A DNA stretch of 64,000 nt from contig LUZT01000006.1 of assembly GCA_001602925.1 (NCBI GenBank), forward strand, positions 550,504 to 614,503, read 5' to 3'. This document shows, in pieces, positions 62,361-64,000 of this stretch. Source of the stretch: Chlorobiales bacterium Clorobi_01 (GTDB lineage Bacteria; Bacteroidota; Chlorobiia; Chlorobiales; Chlorobiaceae). The notes under the pieces are model-generated. The model was given only the letters and a program-made list of their open reading frames with translations. It was not told where the DNA came from and made no database searches. Positions within the stretch are counted from its first letter, which is position 1. The number at the start of each line of letters is the position of its first letter. Both the position numbers and the translations under genes were made by a program.

Positions 62361-63293
62361 TCACGCTTCGATGCCTTCAAACAGCGCAGTGCTGAGGTAG
62401 CGTTCGCCGGTGCTCGGGATGATGGCGACGATGGTTTTGCCTGCGGACGACGAGCGCTTCGCCACTTCGATTGCCGCGTGAACCGCCGCGCCCGACGAGA
62501 TGCCGCAGAGGATGCCCTCCTGCGAAGCGAGTGCCCGCGCGGTCGAGATCGCGTCGTCGTTGCTCACCGTGACCACTTCGTCGAGCAGCGACACGTCGAG
62601 CACCTCCGGTACGAAACCCGCGCCGATGCCCTGGATTTTGTGTGGCCCCGGCTGCCCGCCGGAGAGCACTGCTGAATCTTTCGGCTCCACGGCGATGCTT
62701 TTGAAGTTGGGCTTCAGCGCCTTGATGAAACGTGAAGTTCCGGTGATGGTGCCGCCCGTCCCGACGCCTGAAACAAGCATGTCAACGCGTCCTTCGGTGT
62801 CGTTCCAGATTTCGGGGCCGGTGGTCGCCTGGTGAATCAGGGGGTTGGCCGGGTTGCGGAACTGGCCGGGGTTGAAGCTGTTCTTCTCGGCCTCGACGAT
62901 CCGCGCCGCCTCTTCGATCGCCCCCTTCATCCCCTGCGCGCCGGGGGTGAGCACCAGCTCCGCGCCGAGGTAGCGCAGCAGTTTGCGCCGCTCGACGCTC
63001 ATGGTTTCGGGCATCGTGAGCAGCAGCCGGTAGCCGCGCTGGGCGCAGACGAAGGCGAGCGCGATGCCGGTGTTGCCGCTGGTCGGCTCGACGATGAGCG
63101 TCTTTGCGTCAATTCGCCCTTCGGCTTCGGCGGCCTCGATCATCGCCCGCCCGATGCGATCCTTGACGCTGCCGAGCGGGTTGAAGAATTCGAGCTTGAG
63201 CAGCACGTCGGCTTCAAGGCCCTCGGCGAGCTTGTTGAGCCGAACCAGCGGTGTGCGTCCGATGGTGCTCGTGATATTTGCGATGATGGCCAT
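62361..63293 (-). CDS. cysK: Cysteine synthase (O-acetylserine sulfhydrylase)
   Basis: 310 aa from [19 protein letters not shown]; the longer open frame upstream overlaps the next gene and is not family-like. PLP Lys in [12 protein letters not shown], substrate loop [12 protein letters not shown], phosphate-binding [14 protein letters not shown], and [11 protein letters not shown]. It makes cysteine from O-acetylserine and sulfide, the abundant sulfur form in these bacteria. It lies 11 bp after the transsulfuration gene. Confidence 0.95.
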   Translation of the reverse strand: MAIIANITSTIGRTPLVRLNKLAEGLEADVLLKLEFFNPLGSVKDRIGRAMIEAAEAEGRIDAKTLIVEPTSGNTGIALAFVCAQRGYRLLLTMPETMSVERRKLLRYLGAELVLTPGAQGMKGAIEEAARIVEAEKNSFNPGQFRNPANPLIHQATTGPEIWNDTEGRVDMLVSGVGTGGTITGTSRFIKALKPNFKSIAVEPKDSAVLSGGQPGPHKIQGIGAGFVPEVLDVSLLDEVVTVSNDDAISTARALASQEGILCGISSGAAVHAAIEVAKRSSSAGKTIVAIIPSTGERYLSTALFEGIEA

Positions 63294-63304
63294 GTCGTTG
63301 TGAT

Positions 63305-64000
63305 TTAAAGGGTTGCGAGGGCCTGGAGGAGGTCCGCTTCGAGATCCTCCGCGTTTTCGATGCCGACGGAGAGGCGCACCAGGTCGTCGGTGCAGGCGCG
63401 GCGGTCGCGCTCCTGCTGGCTCAGCGGGCCGAAGGTCATGCGCGCGGGCGAGGCGACGAGCGACTCCACGCCGCCGAGGCTGTCGGCGATGGCGAAGAGG
63501 CGCAGGCTGTCGATCATCTTCCGCGCCGCCGGAAGCCCGCCCGCGAGCGCGATGGTGAGCATTCCGCCGAAGCCGCTCATCTGCGCCTTGGCCAGCTCGT
63601 GCTGCGGATGCGACGGCAGGCCGGGGTAGATGACGCGGCTCACCGCCGGATGCGCTTCGAGCGCTCGCGCCAGATGCAGCGCGTTTTTCTGGTGCTCCTC
63701 CATGCGGATTTTCAGCGTCTTGATGCCTCGCGAAATCAGCCAGCAATCCCACGGTCCGGGAATCGCGCCCGCCGCGCCCTGATAGTTGCGGACGGCAAGG
63801 TGCAACTCGTCGTCCGACACGACGACCGCGCCGCCGATCACGTCGCTGTGTCCGCCGAGATATTTGGTGGTCGAGTGCACGACGAGGTGCGCTCCGAGGT
63901 CGAGCGGGCGCTGGAAGTAGGGGCTGGCGAAGGTGTTATCGACCGCGAGCACGATGCCGCGCTCGTTGGCGATTTCGGCGAGGGCGCGGATGTCGCAAAT
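63305..64000 (-). CDS. Cystathionine gamma-synthase/lyase-type PLP enzyme, 5' part beyond the window
   Basis: The frame stays open to the right edge; 231 residues are visible. PLP-binding Lys in [18 protein letters not shown], the [13 protein letters not shown] segment, [33 protein letters not shown] and the C-terminal [17 protein letters not shown] fit the MetB/MetC/CGL group. Synthase versus lyase cannot be decided from this part. Adjacent cysK on the same strand suggests a cysteine/homocysteine interconversion unit. Confidence 0.88.
   Translation of the reverse strand: MCDIRALAEIANERGIVLAVDNTFASPYFQRPLDLGAHLVVHSTTKYLGGHSDVIGGAVVVSDDELHLAVRNYQGAAGAIPGPWDCWLISRGIKTLKIRMEEHQKNALHLARALEAHPAVSRVIYPGLPSHPQHELAKAQMSGFGGMLTIALAGGLPAARKMIDSLRLFAIADSLGGVESLVASPARMTFGPLSQQERDRRACTDDLVRLSVGIENAEDLEADLLQALATL

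Overview
The window comes from a green sulfur bacterium, most likely a Chlorobaculum close to C. tepidum. Four things point there. (1) A short-chain dehydrogenase nearly matches, from memory, the C. tepidum sepiapterin reductase. (2) There is a PscD-type photosystem P840 reaction-centre protein. (3) A pair of [2Fe-2S] chlorosome envelope proteins (CsmX/CsmJ type) and a CrtH-type carotene isomerase are present. (4) The tmRNA encodes the tag ADDYSYAMAA, which I remember as the C. tepidum tag. The DNA is GC-rich, coding is dense, and most genes lack a strong Shine-Dalgarno sequence. Both window edges cut genes: an MBL-fold hydrolase on the left and a cystathionine gamma-synthase-type enzyme on the right.

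Layout. 0-6 kb: MBL/beta-CASP protein, DUF2721 membrane protein, PEBP-family protein, RtcB, XerC/D recombinase and RsmB. 6-8.5 kb: SAM-I riboswitch and metY-metX (direct sulfhydrylation to homocysteine). 8.6-12.5 kb: serS, yqeY, sepiapterin reductase, a cold-shock protein and radC. 12.6-22.4 kb: one long minus-strand branched-chain amino acid cluster, ilvD-ilvB-ilvH-ilvC-leuB-(terminator)-leuC-leuD-cimA. It is preceded by what looks like a promoter, a Val/Leu/Ile/Thr-rich leader peptide and an attenuator hairpin. 22.9-30 kb: a DUF92 fusion protein, then a full Tol-Pal envelope system (tolQ, tolR, tolA-like, tolB, two pal genes, cpoB). 30-37.4 kb: pscD, a C_GCAxxG_C_C protein, dnaK, hsp20, an ArsR regulator, an ECF sigma/anti-sigma pair and crtH. 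37.4-43.7 kb: an alanine-dehydrogenase-like enzyme, csmJ, csmX and mfd. 44-50.5 kb: an AT-richer orphan gene with a HEPN-like motif, an oligopeptide ABC ATPase, a PhoB/PhoR-like two-component pair, a YbdG-type MscS channel and a Nudix hydrolase. 50.6-56.3 kb: bcp, yqgE, ssrA (tmRNA), small accessory genes, mutT and recQ. 56.5-59 kb: a large PAS hybrid histidine kinase followed by a possible insertion-sequence remnant. 59-64 kb: thiSGHF, a set of GA-loop hairpin repeats, cysK and the truncated transsulfuration gene.

Most of the window is ordinary housekeeping and phototroph content. The parts I find worth a second look are the branched-chain leader/attenuator, the internal leuB/leuC terminator, the 26-bp palindrome between sepiapterin reductase and csp, the orphan HEPN-like gene, the hairpin repeats near cysK, and the ECF sigma pair divergent from crtH. 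I did not find a CRISPR array, an intact insertion sequence, a prophage or an rRNA operon. All identifications are by reading the sequence and from memory; no database search was run.
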